A stretch of 64,000 nt of DNA from Apostichopus parvimensis (GCA_000934455.1 KN882341.1:108129-172128), one strand, 5' to 3'. Shown: positions 45,201 through 58,561, counted from the first letter of the stretch. Translations and numbers: made by a program. Notes: a model not told the origin generated them from the sequence alone.

Positions 45201-46779
45201 TGGGAGAGAAGAACTTAACACAAACAATAATACAATTATTACACGCAATGCAATGTCTGCCTAGCTACGGTACATTACGTAAGCCTACCATGGTGCTTTG
45301 CACAATCGGTACACGTGCAGAACCGTAATACACCAAGTGGGCGTAATCCTTATGAAAAATGCGAGATGGATACTGCCAAAATCAAGAGGATACTTAGCAG
45401 TGACTTGAAAAATCTCGTTGCAAACTTTGTTCTGAACCATCGTCAGTCGCAAGCAGTAGGATTTGCGCAAGAAAACGTCAGTGAAGGTGTATATGAAAAC
45501 GCACTAAAAAATACACACGAAATAGTGTGCGGTGACCGTCATCGAGGGCGCAGTGCTAATTTTTTACAAGCAGCGTCTCGGTAGATTAGGAGAGTGCGTT
45601 AGTGTAGTAGGAGACATGTAACCAAAAATAATGTATAAATTTTGGAAGTAAATTTACTCATTTAAATTAGTCATTCAATCCGTATGTATCTTTGTGTGCA
45701 ATTACCAGTCCAAAGCTAAGAATTTGTTAAAGAATTTATGTCAAAGATCATAAATTGAAAAGCATATTTTCCATCCACATCAGCTTCAATGTTGATTCGT
45801 GTTCTTAGAATTGTTGTTCCCAAAAAGCTATTGGTGTGGGTAGGGTGTCAGTAAACACAGTCATCACTGACAACGAAAGTTCATTTAAAATTAAGATATT
45901 ATAATGCAAGCTTAAAAGAAAAACCCAGCTCCAATTTGTATCTCTCTCCTATTGCATGTGTAATGAGTTGGTGAAATGAAATGAAATGCTCTAAATTGCA
46001 TGTGTTTCACAGGTGTGACTTTGTTAGTGTTACTTGGTATAGGCAACACCAATAACAATTCAACCAAGATATACATTTACATCAAGTTTTGACGTGTCGG
46101 ATGACATATGATTATGTTAACTTCTTATAAGCCTGTATTGTTTCAATATTTTCCCTGTTGTGAAACATGTTTGCATTCAGTAATGCTAGCTGTGAAACTG
46201 GATCGACCGGGAGCCAAGACGCTTGGTGTACAGAATATTTCAAATGAAAATGTCTATACATTAACCTTGCTAGGAGCACAGCTTTGAAGTCCTATTGTAT
46301 AGGTTGGGACTGAAAGAGGTGGTTGATTTAACAACGTTTTTTTTTATTGTATGGCAAAACTTCTGGCAAATTAATGTATTCCATAATTTGTGAAGAACAT
46401 ACTAGACTCTAAGAATCTCGTTCGTAAGTTCCATTATTTCGCGAGTAAGTAATATGTGATGCCAATAATCGTACTTTAGTGAGCTACTAGAGTTAAAGAA
46501 TGACCGCGATCAAGTGTTTTATGGGAAATAAAGTTGTGTGAGTAGCAATAGTGAACTTATTCACTAATGTCTTCCCATTAATGCTTAAATAACTGATAGC
46601 GCTAACAATGTAAACAATCTGAATCTCTTCCATTAGGAACATTTTAAGCGATGTATCAGTCAATTGCTATAAACCATCGCTGGGGCCGATGGATAATTAC
46701 TCTAAATGTATTTCAGAGTTGGATCAATCTGCATATACATTGACAATAACCTATTTGCGTGGGATGGATGGTAGGTGAA
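45201..46779. other. No supported gene
   Basis: One plus-strand frame (45315-45584, 89 codons, with AKIKRILSSDLKNLVANFV) shows no recognised motif and adjoins the retroelement fossil. The rest is AT-rich and non-coding. Confidence 0.5.
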
Positions 46780-48175
46780 AGATGACGTCAATACATTTTG
46801 ACTCAAATATAGGAACACGGTTCTCTCTCTACAGACTTATACACCAAGCCCACAGACACACACCAGTATCTCCATTCTTCAAGCTGCCATCCCCGTCACT
46901 GCAAGTCTGGCATTGCCCACTTCGTCTTCGTCGCATTTGCTCTAACAATTCCTCTTCCATTCGCCATACAGATGCTTTGGAAAAACACCTTACTGACAGG
47001 GGCCATAGTGCCAGAAGGGTGCGTGAAGCCATTCAGAGAGTCCGCTCCCTTTCCGGATCATCTACTTTGGCAGTGAAGAACAAAAAGGGACGAGATTGCA
47101 ACAACAAGCTCCCCCTGGTTGTTACTTTCTACCCAATTCTTCCTCCTCTTCAGCAAATCACCTCTAACAACCACAACATTCTCCTCACTTCAGATAGACT
47201 CCAACGAGCCGTCCCTGAAAAACCCATCATCGCCTACAGACGACCCCACAACCTACGAGACCTTCTTGTGCGTTCTGCTGTTCCACCTCTAACTTCTAAC
47301 CCCACACCCATTCAAATGTGATCGTACTTCGAGATGCATCATCTGCAGCCACCACATTGTTGAATCCAATTCCATCACCAGCCACAGCATGCAACTCACA
47401 CACAAGACTAAGGGTCACATCACTTGCACCACCACTAATGTCATATATCTGATCTCTTGTAGAGTTTGCGGCATCCAGTATGTTGACGAAACCAAAACCA
47501 CCCTCAAGAAGCGATTCTATGGTCACAGATCCACAGTCAACACTGAGAGCCTAGTTGAGAACACTTTAACCTTCCCAACCATACCATTAACGACATGACC
47601 ATACAGGGGATTGAATCCTTAGGTAGCCGTCCTGACCTAGTACGAATCAGCAGAGAGAGGCTGTGGATGCAACGCCTTCGCACCATTCAACCTCATGGGC
47701 TCAACATTCAGGAAGGACATATGACTAACTTTTCTTCTGCCCCCTCCATCTCCCCTTGTTCCCCCCTCCCCTTCACTCCTCTTCTAATAACTCTCTTCCA
47801 CCCCTTTTTACTCCACACCTTTCTGTCTTTGTCCTTCTCCAGTTTATTCCCTCTCCCCTTCCCTTAATCCTCTTTTTGTCTCCTCTGTTTATCTCCTACC
47901 TCTCCTCTTCCCCTGTTGGTTTCCTTCTTTCTTCTCTCCATCCCTTGTCAACTGATCCCCTTTCATCCATCTCTTTGTGTTCACCATGCTCATTAACCTG
48001 TCTGTATTTTGTACGTGTCTTTGTCCCTTCTGTTACTGTTACTTGTCATTTAGCCTTTGGAGAAGATCCTGCTAGGATCGAAACGTCAGGCCAACTTACT
48101 TTTACACATTCCCCTACACAGGCTCTCTAGTGGATAAGCAGTTTGCTAACAGTTTTATTTTATTTCAAATATTGG
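46780..48175 (+). mobile_element. Penelope-like retroelement, 5'-truncated, with GIY-YIG endonuclease
   Basis: The plus strand encodes the C-terminal part of a Penelope-type protein: LEKHLTDRGHSARRVREAIQ, LPLVVTFYPILPPL, and the thumb-like RRPHNLRDLLVRSAVPPL (46.8-47.3 kb). A GIY-YIG nuclease follows, with NVIYLISCRVCGIQYVDET and TTLKKRFYGH (47.4-47.55 kb), then SRERLWMQRL. A pyrimidine-rich stretch and a hammerhead-like terminus end it. The RT catalytic part is absent and the remaining frame is interrupted, so it is a dead copy. Penelope elements are non-LTR-like retroelements with such nucleases. Confidence 0.85.
48053..48091 (+). ncRNA. Hammerhead-ribozyme-like motif at the Penelope 3' terminus (degenerate core)
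   Basis: Order of parts: stem I strand GCCT (48053-48056), a core slot reading TTGGAGA where CTGANGA is expected, one extra A, stem II GATCC/GGATC around loop TGCTA, then GAAAC, GTC (expected cleavage triplet) and AGGC, which pairs with GCCT. Penelope-like elements are known to carry type I hammerheads with very short stem III. The core departs from consensus at two bases here, so it is probably inactive. Confidence 0.5.
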
Positions 48176-48544
48176 TAGGTAGGGATCCAATCAATATACT
48201 GGGTCAAACTTTGTTCAAACTTATGAACAGTTCTGTTTTTACATTTTGTTAACAGTTCTTACAGGTCTTTTAAAATTGGGAAATTATAATCTTCAAAAAG
48301 ATTAGAAAATATCAAAATCATTTCCGCTGCCTCAATGCATCTACATCGACAAAAGTGCTAAATACATTTTTGCGGGGTTTAGTGTCGAAGTTAAATGACA
48401 CTTTTTTTGAGGCGAAAACCAGCAACAGGATCAGGTTTATATATATTAGAGGTGTTTCTTCAACATTTGCCTTCTGTTAAAAGAACATACATTATAACAT
48501 ATTGCAACACACTGAGAACACAGCAATATTTTAGCCAGATGTTT

Positions 48545-48700
48545 TCATAGCACAATTGGATCCACGATATACTATACAGGATCCACTAAAGGGCAGCCAC
48601 TGTAACGAACCCACTGTGCACGATCCGCTATGACGATCCACAATACCTGATACACTATGCACTATCCATTTTAAGCCATCCAAAATACACGATGAACAGG
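48545..48700. repeat. Degenerate 'gatccactatac' repeat, left block
   Basis: Loose succession of 14-15-bp words such as ggatccacgatatac, tatacaggatccac and acgatccgctatg. Same word family as 49140-49590. Confidence 0.6.
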
Positions 48701-48956
48701 GGTTCCCGTGGACATATCCACCAGGGCTTTAAGATACATACATACATTCCAACAATATTTCACAATAGCTTCTCTTCTGACAAGTATCGTGTGACATTAT
48801 CAAGTGGATGTAAATCCAAAATATCTTTAAACTGAACCCCTACTTATGCAACCTCCATCCTCACTTGTGCATTCTTGAAAAAGCCACCGGCAATATGGGA
48901 CACTCTGAAATATACATGACTTGCATAGCATCCAAGTGGTACCATATAGGAGATCT

Positions 48957-49138
48957 TGACTGTTACACCCAGCAGGCCAAGTAGTGTTCTTGTAAATGAA
49001 TGTTACACCCGGCAAGCCAGGTGCTGTTTTAAGACATGACTGTTACATCCATCAAGTCAAGTTATGTTTTAGTAAATGACTGTTACACCCAGCAAGCCAG
49101 GTGCTGTTCTAATAAATGACTGTTACATCCAGCAAGAC
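48957..49138. repeat. 40-bp tandem repeat, about 4.5 copies
   Basis: Units start 'tgactgttacacccagcaag' and continue 'ccaggtgctgttctaata', at about 48957, 48998, 49038, 49078 and 49118. Non-coding. Nested between the two blocks of the gatcc-word repeat. Confidence 0.8.
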
Positions 49139-49139
49139 A

Positions 49140-49590
49140 CTATGCTGGATCCGAAATACACGATCGACTATACTGGATCTACTTGACAGGATCAATATAC
49201 AGGATCGCTATGCTGTATCCACAACGCAAGATCCAGTCTACATGTTTGATTATACTGGATCTACTTTGCAGTATCAATATATACGATCCAATATGATCGA
49301 TCCACGTTACATGATCCACTATGCTGGATCATCTTTTCATAATCCATTATACACGATCCACTTTAATGGATCCACTTGTAGGATCAATATACTGGATCAC
49401 TAAGCTGGATCCACAACGCAAGATCCAGTATACATGATCCTATTTAAATGAACCATTATACACAATCCACTATACATGATTCAATATACAGGATCCAATG
49501 TGTACGATACACAATACATGATATACTATACAGGATTAACTATACGCGATCCACTATACGTGGCTCACTTTGCAAGATCCAATCTACAAC
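49140..49590. repeat. Degenerate 14-15-bp 'gatccactatacag' repeat, main block
   Basis: About thirty loose copies of words such as gatccactatac, ggatcaatatac and atgctggatccac. An open frame across it is repeat-encoded and not a gene. Confidence 0.75.
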
Positions 49591-50275
49591 TAGCGCAAGG
49601 TATTGAGGTATAACCTAGTAATGTAAAATTGTCATATTTTAGTCTTCATGAGTGACATCATCTGCCATCAGATAATTTATTCCAATGAAAATAATTTCAA
49701 ACGCGTATACTTGAATAAATTCAAAATTGTACCTTTCCGATGCAAATTTGATTCCACATCAAACCAATATGAAGACAGTTTCAAGTCGACAAATCTAAAA
49801 ACCATGTTTAGGCTTCAAACACTTTTTGTGCGTTATAGGAATCAAAACTTCCACAGCACAAGAATAAATCAGCTGAATCACTGATAGAGGTTTACTCTTT
49901 GAGTGATGTGTTTTAACTACACTAAACCTTCTCAACATCAACATCTTATTCACTACGTTCGTACACAGCGGCTCATAACCAATCGCAAACGCACTTTTAT
50001 TTTGTGCAAATACCTGTTTTAAACCTTAATGTTAATGTTGATGATGTGTTCATTGGTATGGAAATGAACTTCTCTTTGGTTTCAGAGTGCAATGTTTTGA
50101 GGGAACTCTATAATGAATTGACATTACTCTTGCCTAGTTGACAAATTGTTATTTCTTTGAAATTTTTCATCGTTTGTTTACCTTATTCTAAGTTACGTGA
50201 GGACATTTATGATAATCTTGATATGCCCCGAACTGGCGTAGAAAATGGAGATTACCGAAAAAAAGAAACTTACCT
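49591..50275. other. No gene seen
   Basis: AT-rich; one plus-strand frame of 78 codons at 49648 is rich in Asn, Lys and Phe with no motif. Confidence 0.5.
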
Positions 50276-50513
50276 TCACTTATGAAAGCTTTCAGAATAT
50301 CCTTTGATGAGAGTTATTAGACACTGGGTAAATGTGATGTTCTCTTCATTGTCATCGATCCACGGACATGAGAAGATCCCGGTATTGTAAGCTTTAACGA
50401 GTTGGTGTTTGTAAAATATCAAAATGTATAACAATCCAACTGCCGTTGAGAATTCAAACGGAACATAAAAGTCATATAATCCGTTTTTAATAATGTCTTT
50501 AATATTGAGTATT
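50276..50513 (-). CDS. Uncertain open frame, perhaps a relic of an NLR-type exon
   Basis: About 78 open codons on the minus strand, ending in a stop two bases before a good donor (gtaagtttc). Contains a hydrophobic stretch STAVGLLYILIFYKHQLV, then AYNTGIFSCPWIDDNEEN and CLITLIKGY. The PW-x-DD-x-E-N ... LI segment loosely recalls the region before NACHT domains in expanded NLR families, but I cannot confirm it, and no NACHT core lies downstream. No initiator Met. Confidence 0.2.
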
Positions 50514-52433
50514 CACTACCACAATATCTCAACTACTCGCATCGGACCATTAAGACATTCTGCTGAACTTCCGTGGTAATTTTGCTATAAATACATCTAA
50601 CAGTGTCTCAAATACTGTCATACTTACATATCCCAAAGCAAATAAAATCGTCTGTCAGCGTGTACACAATTAGGCATTTAGGCTAAGATAGGCAAAAGCG
50701 AACACAAATGATAGTTTACAAGTAGGCTCACAAAGTTTCCATTTTTTCCAAACTTATACAAAATAATAAAGTTTGTTGATGAATATGTCTTTAGAAAAAC
50801 AAATCTGACCGAACGAAGTTACTAGACAGTTTCAAGTAGTGACTTATCTCTCACCCTCACTGCCTTCCCGTTAAATAAGTTTCCTTCTATTCCTACAACG
50901 CTTTCAATTCCGAGCACAACCAAAATAACCATGGTCGTGTATGGTAATGATTCACTATTAATAAGATGCAAATTATTGTCGTTATGCAATGGCGTGTGAC
51001 AATTTCTATCATAAAGGGTGACATGTTGTATTGCTCAGTGTTATGACGCATATGGAATCTACCATTTGTTGCTTAGGGCACGATAATATTCTCGTCGAAT
51101 ACTCCCAAGATTTACGATAACGGAACGGTTTTCTATGAATACATAAAAATATCATTAAATGCGTCCCGTGCTACCTCCAACAGTGATGCAGTCATTTTTT
51201 GGACAACACAACAAAAGTTTAATACTTAAATTACCAATATACATTTACTCGATCATTTGCTAATGGTGAGAACTGATTGAAACTATGCAAGAACTAGTCA
51301 ATCGTAACGTTGATCTTTGTTAGGACTCGCAAGCCTTAGTAGAAAGAAATACCAAAGGCAGTTGTTGGTTCACCAGTGACTAAACACTTCAAATACTCCA
51401 TTTGCTTCTCCCTTACAAGTAGTAAAGTAATTAAAATATGTGAACATCATAGCTGGATTTCCATAACACACACCCATAAGTTCTTTACTTTCCCTGTGGT
51501 CATGTGCCGGCAACTACGTATCACATAACATACTGTGGCAATTGTGTGTTGCATACGGGGATTCTTCGGGGATATCAACAGTGGTCGATGAGTATAACCT
51601 CCAACCTGCCAACAAGGTAGAACTTCGTCGGAACTTAATTGTGAGAAGTTAAACCAGCAAAACCGAAGCAAAAAAAAACCTATTTTGGGGGGAATAGCCA
51701 TGAAATGCCCATCATACTTATTTTTAAGAGGTGTTTGATCCGAAGTATCCCTGCCATATATCCCAGGTATTTACCCAATACGTACATAAATTAAGTTATA
51801 GTACACTAGTGCGACACATTGACTATTAGATATAGCGCACATACAACAAACTATGAACATTGCAGGAATCCAAGACTGCGCGACCACACATGCCTCCTCC
51901 CACACCTACAAGTGTCATTTTAAATTATATACCAGAAAGTTGGAATCGATTTGAAGTAACGATCTTACCCAATCTTTTTCTGTCTATTTCTGAGTAGATC
52001 GCTAAAGTTAAAGAGAAAAGTTTTTGGAGTTGTAACACATACATCTAATCAAACCAAGGCAGTATTTGGATACAAATGAAAATGGTCCTTGCAAACACGA
52101 CATTTTGATGCTGAAAATCATGTAAACAAACTTCACGTGTGCAAACTTAACTGTTTTATCTACGAACACCTAGTCAAACCTAACATATTATACAACGTGT
52201 AAGGGTGCCAAGACTGGCATAATGTTGGAAAGTTGCAACAAAGCAAAAGTTAGCATGACGAACTACTGTTTGTAGCGTCAATGGTACGTGCGTTGTTTGT
52301 AGTGTTTAGCGAAGACAACATCGACGTTTAATGGCAGTATTAAGTCATCATAGTTTATGTTTTAACAACGTTTACCCAGCACGTATATCTCCTACCATTT
52401 AGAGTAGATTCACGACTAACACGAATCACGTAT
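50514..52433. other. No gene seen
   Basis: AT-rich unique-looking sequence; no repeat or frame I can support. Confidence 0.5.
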
Positions 52434-55400
52434 TGCTTGAATAACGGCCAACGGGTAAAATATTGGTTTTCATATTAGTTCTCATATTGGTAACATTAAA
52501 TTTGTCCTTAAAAACTAATACTGCTTAAATCCAACCTCCACCTCTACCCGTCATAGTCATTTGAACTTCCTCTTTTAGTTCATACCATTCGTTTTTACTT
52601 TGGAGAACTGCACAAATTCATACAACCCGGCTAACCACGACCAATTCCTTCATAGTGCGTGCAGTCTGTCTTAGTCAATGATGTATGACGGTAGCAAGCA
52701 ACAATGGTATTTAGGTGTTATTTTTAAATTGGTTAGTTAAACAAAGCAGCACTGGTATTCGTCGCCCAAGGTAACGGAGACAATCACATAGAAATTATGT
52801 TATAATTATTCATTCAGGTGTGACGATTTGGTAGATCGTACTTGTGTGTTATAAACAGCACACTATTACACGTACATATTGCAAAACGAAAGATAAACTT
52901 ATAGAAAGCGTTATAGTACACACATCACACGGTGTGTACTTCCATTACATATGTACATCGATACGATTACACCAAAGAAAACGATATTCACTATTACCAG
53001 GAGTAACATATCACATAATAAGCTAGGTTACTTATTGAAGGCAAAGTTTCAAAGTTAGTTATTTGTACCTGTTGTAATATTTTTATTTCATCTTTAATAG
53101 AGGTACGCTTTGAATTTTGGGGACATATGCTTTAATGGAAACACAAAACAACCTCACGTATCGTCATAATTGACTTTACCTAGTATAAAGTATAAATATC
53201 ATATACGGTAGCTATAATTTATTTTGTATTAAATTAGATCTGAATCAAAACCATTCCCCCAAAATTGCACAGTGAAGCCCTAGTCCTAGATGTAACCTGC
53301 GTATAATTCAGTGACGCGGTGAGCTACACCCTATTAATTCAGATGGCCTACATTGTATACGCAACAAGGCCCACAGTAACACTTTGTCAAACCCTTCATT
53401 CCAGAACCAGATGAAAACATTCATACAGACCTCTTATTTATTGGAATTTATTTGATGAATATCATCTGGTATATGGATTTATATACCGTCAGTTATATGA
53501 CAACTGTCATATGTCTATTGTGGACATAAGATGCCGAGGTTTTGTTGTCACTAGATTATGATCAACTCAAAATTATGTCATTCCATGAGGTGTAGATTGT
53601 CAGTCGCCTGCGCCAATAGCCTTTTATATCATACGTCACCCAGAGTAATCCCCATGCTATAAAATAAGTAATATATCATATTAATATACGAGTGGCTGCG
53701 TCATTCGACTACACTATCATGTAGTGTTAGCTATATAGCTACATAAGTAAGAACGTTTAGGATGTCATGAATAGACCAAGTCAGGTTAATCTAGTCATTA
53801 TATGGGTAATTATATGGTATTAAATATTCGTATCCATCAGTTATGTTACGTGATATAAGTACCATGATGCCCCTAGGCTCATAATAACTGTATAACGTAA
53901 TTCAATAGTTGTTTTGCATTATTCGATACTACCACCATGTTTGTTGCTAATTTATGAAAAGTGCCCGACAAGCCATATTCTGATGCTATATTGGTCATTA
54001 TCCACATAGGTATCAGAACTGTGAAAAGGATTATAGGCACGTTATTAAAGCAATCCGTGGTGACATCGTGTACAGAATACTGTAAATATATGGGTAGAAT
54101 TTAGAAAGTAGTAATTGTCTGTACAAATGTGGTTAAAAAACAAGAGAGGGACATTTTTCCACTAACTGCTATTGTTGACTGAACACGATGATTGATCAGT
54201 TCCATTTGTTCTGCATTACTTATCGCGTAACCGTCTGACATTAAATGCCATTGTAGGAATGTATAGGTTACTATACTACTGGAGAGTGCTTATTAAATTA
54301 GCTCATCAATAATACATTTTCCATAGGTTTATTCTCATGCTTGTGGCTTCTTCATGTAATAATACATGATTTAAGGCTGGGTCATTAAGAAAGGTGAAGG
54401 TACAATATTTTGATTCAAAGCATGGAACAGTTATAAATTTCAACATGAGGTTGTAATCAATCCGCAATATTCATTGAAGAGATGAGTCAGTAGTATTAAT
54501 TGTTCCACTGGTGTGTAGATACACAGTGGAATGGGAAAATAGTTAATATATGTTTCACAACATGCATTGGTGGCAACCTAATTGTGTGTTTGTCATTTCC
54601 ATAACTGTGTAATCTTCTGGAATCTCAAACAATCCTAACAATATGTTTATACTTGAGCTTGTAGCAACGGTTGAGTGTAACATAACAAGACGCAATATCA
54701 TTACCAACACAATTTTTTAGCAAAACGATTTCGAGCGAATAGGTCTCCTTTGTCTTGGTTTATTTCATTTTATCAGTGCTACGTGTGTCTATAAATTCCA
54801 ATTATTGTTTAGGCATGAAACGGTTCAGTAGCCAATCATAGTAACACGTTAACGGTTATGACTACGGATTTCTTGTTACTGATTACACATATGTACAGTC
54901 TGCTGTATTCAATGCCAACGGATAGTGTTACACCTTACCGTTGTCCCGCGTATGCTGTTTGCTACAACTCTTCTGAAGATCATACCATTTTGAAAACTAA
55001 ATCACATTAAAAAGTCTAAGTTAAGAGTTCAAGTCCATACACTGAATACGTTCAAATCAGTTAAAAATACCTTTTATTTACCGAAGATCAATTGAATATG
55101 AAAGATTTACGAGACATTCTGATCTTTTTTTTAACCCACGAGACGAGTGGTCTGTGACTGAAATGTAGTCAAAATGGCCACACGAATAGTAGCATGTATC
55201 TATAGTTACTAGTTAATGAATTACATTGTAACAATGATAATTAACAACAATAGCGCGCATGTAGCAGTTTGATAGTCTTGTTGTACAGTATAGATTTAAC
55301 ACACATAACACGCTCTACAATCTACAAATCAATAACAGCCCGTCTTAACAGCCGAGATATATGATACGTGTTGTCTAACTTACGTACCCTAAAGTTTAAT

Positions 55401-55880
55401 ATTTCACTGATTGATTATATTAATAATAATTGGTCTACTCGTACACTTTTAGAAATGAATGTTGCCACATAAAATGGAAACAAAACAAAACGTTTACTCC
55501 AAATTCAGCATGTTGTAGTGTTTTGTAGGTTACCGTTTAAAAAAAGTAATTTGACGTTCATTGAAATAGTGAGATGTACATCTTATTGGCAATGATGTTG
55601 AGTTAGTTGTGTAGCTTTAGTTAACAATATAACAACAGTATTGTGATGCTTTTCAAAGTCGTTATTGTATTCACTATAATCTTCATTGGGTTGAAGGTAT
55701 AATGTAATTATGTTGAATAGCTCAATGGGGCTCCGAGAGTAAGCGGAATCCACAAATCTACATGTATATACATATATACATATATGCACATCTATAGATG
55801 GAATTTCATTATATTAATATATGATGGAAGCGATGCTATTATATGTTGACAAACTTCTTAACCAATGTACATCTGTTCAT
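52434..55880. repeat. Second tandem triplication, copy 1 (non-coding)
   Basis: Full-length copy of about 3.4 kb. Landmarks: 'gcttgaataac.gcc', 'ttgtccttaaa.actaatactg', 'caaagtttcaaa.tt', 'cacccagagtaa', 'gactgaacacgat', 'gagacgagtg.tctg', 'gagttagttgtgtag'. The same landmarks return in order in copies 2 and 3. No convincing exon was found in any copy. Confidence 0.75.
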
Positions 55881-56443
55881 CAATCCAGTACATATAAGTT
55901 TGCAGAAATTTCACATTAAATTTGTCCTTAAAGACTAATACTGATTAAATCCAACCTTCACTTCTACCCGCCATAGTCATCTGAACTTCCTATTTTTGTC
56001 CACACTATTAGCTTCATATTTGAGATCCACGAAAATGAATACAACCCTGCTAACCGCGACTGATTCTTTCATAGTGCAGTCTGTCTTAGCCAATGATGTG
56101 TGACGTGAGCGACCAACAGTGTATGTAGGTGTTATTTCTAAATCGGTTAGTTAAACAAAGCAGCACTGGTATTCATCGCCCAAAGTAACGGAGACAATCG
56201 CATAGAAATTTTTATAATTATTCATTCAATCGTGGCGATTTGGTAGATTGTACATCGGCTGCAGTTGTTAATCTTGTGTGTTATAAACAGCAAATTAGTA
56301 CACGTATACACTGCAAATCGAAAGATAAACATATAGTCCACACATAACACGCGGTGTGCGTCCATTATATATGTACACCCATACGTTTACATCATAGAAA
56401 ACGATATTCACTATTACGGGTAGCTACATATCACATCCTAGGC

Positions 56444-56999
56444 TAGTGTTATGTAGTATGAAGTTATATCCCCATTACATCACTTTAAGCATAAATACCA
56501 CTTTGCACTAAGAGTGACTACTTACTTCCTGTTCCCATGTATATTCACCTCTTACCCACTTCGTAGTCATACAAGCCCCCTTTGTTTCATTTCTACGATA
56601 TCCTCATGCTTGACCACAGATGACAACCCGTTGCATCTCATGTGTATAAACACGTGGTTAGTAAAAACCTTTTTCTAATGCCTTAGTAAAATATAACTAA
56701 ATATCTCAGACAAAGAGTTTATGTTACAGAGAGGTTTTTGTCCTTTTCTGAAGAAGCTAAATGACGTAAACACTTTTTTATTTAGGATGAGAGAAGGACT
56801 TACATTCCAGACTTCAGAGAGTGCACTTTAGACACTATTTTGGATCTACAATCCATTAACAATATTATTTCAGAATAAAAAAAAGTGTATGTTCTACAAT
56901 TATATCTGTGTCTGTAGATTCTGTTTATCTGCTGTTAATTCTACTCATTTAATAATTCAGCACTGAACTTATTGAGCAGGGGCACCTAACTTAACACTA
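56444..56999. mobile_element. MITE-like insertion in copy 2 of the triplicated unit
   Basis: Copies 1 and 3 run straight from 'cataataagct' to 'cttattgaagg', whereas copy 2 has about 556 bp between. Its ends form an imperfect inverted repeat (tagtgttatgtag against tagtgttaagttag), flanked by a possible tagg or TA duplication. AT-rich, with no coding frame. The transposon family is not certain. Confidence 0.55.
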
Positions 57000-58284
57000 T
57001 AGGGAACTTATTGAAGGCAAAGTTTCAAAGTTTATTATTTGTAACTGTTTTAATATTTTCATCTCATCTTCAATAGAGGTACACTTTGATGTTTGGGGAT
57101 ATACGCTTTTAGGAAACACCAAACAACCTTACTTATCGTGGTAATTGATGATGCCTTATATTATTAATTTAATATACGGTAGCTATCATTGCTTAGCATT
57201 AATTGAGGACTAAAACCTCCACATTCTCCCCGAATTGCAGAGTGAAGCCCTAGTCATAGCTGTAACCTATGTAAAATTCAGTGACGAGGTGAGCTACATA
57301 TTGTTAATTAAATTTTACATGTATTTCACCTGTGCATGAAGTGAGAAACGGCTTCTTATACACAATAAGATTGTGTTAGTGTCACGTGAACTAAGAAGAC
57401 TATTTTAGAAAGAGGGAAACTGATATTGAAAATATACACTCTCGACAGAGCCATAGAAATTCTATACAGAAAAGTTGACGATTCAAGGGAATTAAGGAGA
57501 CATGTTCACTCTGATATGAATAGGAAATAATTAAATCGCTCAAGAAAACATTGCAGACCGAAACAATCACGTCCACAATTTCTTGAATGTATTTCTACAA
57601 CTAGTTAAATTATAGGTTCATTTCTGGTCAGTTCAATGATATACGGGTAATTTACAACATCCTCTACTATATATATATATCCTTTACGGTACATTATGTA
57701 GTTTCCTCCTATTGTTTACGGAGGTTAACATCATCATGTCTCTGGTTAAATATCATTTCCACTGTTATTACAAGATTGTGCTACCAAATACTCTTATTTG
57801 TGTTGTTGAAAGTAGCGTTGTATACATATAGCAGTTATCTTATAATTCACATGTGAATTTAACCGCCAACCTCTTCCCTGACAGGACCTACCATCACTAG
57901 TCGGGGCAATCCATTGCGAACGTCGCTGCCACACGGCCCACATAAAACACCTGTTAAGCGATTCCAGTACCAGATTGTCACATTTCATACACTTCTTGTG
58001 GTAATATAATGGATAGATTGCATCTGGTATATGGATTTATACTGCCAGTTATATGGCAACTGCCATGTCTACTGTGTAAAGAAGATGCCAAGGGCTTGTG
58101 TCACTAGATTTCTTTATGATCTTTTCAAAAGTGTGTTATGTAATTATTTTATTTAGGTGGTTTGTCACTCGTCAGCTATATATATAATACGTCACCCAGA
58201 GTAACCTCCATGCTATAAAATAAGTAATACATATCATATGAATCTACGTTCAACTACACTATTATGTGGTGTTAGATCTTTAGC

Positions 58285-58379
58285 NNNNNNNNNNNNNNNN
58301 NNNNNNNNNNNNNNNNNNNNNNNNNNNNNNNNNNNNNNNNNNNNNNNNNNNNNNNNNNNNNNNNNNNNNNNNNNNNNNN
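58285..58379. other. Assembly gap (run of N)
   Basis: 95 undetermined bases. By comparison with copies 1 and 3 of the surrounding tandem unit, about 2 kb is expected between the two flanks, so the gap size is probably not true. Confidence 0.9.
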
Positions 58380-58561
58380 TACATATATATGATAGAAGCG
58401 ATACTATTATCTGTTGACAAAAGTCTAACATAATGTAATCTGTTTTAGCAATCCGGTGCATAGTTTTGTCATATTTATTAATACAGTTTAAAATAGAAAC
58501 TGTTAGCCAACTGCTTATCCACTAGAGAGCCTGTGTAATAGAATGTGTAAACGTAAGTTGG

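Larger units (their letters stand above)
55905..58470. repeat. Second tandem triplication, copy 2 (collapsed at the N gap, with an insertion)
   Basis: Collinear with copy 1 up to 'ggtgttag' just before the N run, then resumes at the equivalent of 55.80 kb, so roughly 2 kb of the unit is missing at the gap. Carries an extra block of about 556 bp (56444-56999) that copies 1 and 3 lack. Confidence 0.75.

Noticed and set aside
47756-48130. 124-codon proline/serine/leucine-rich plus frame
   Set aside because: Falls in the pyrimidine-rich 3' region of the Penelope element; composition-driven.
49116-49403. 95-codon plus frame with repeated aspartate and tyrosine words
   Set aside because: Translation of the gatcc-word minisatellite.
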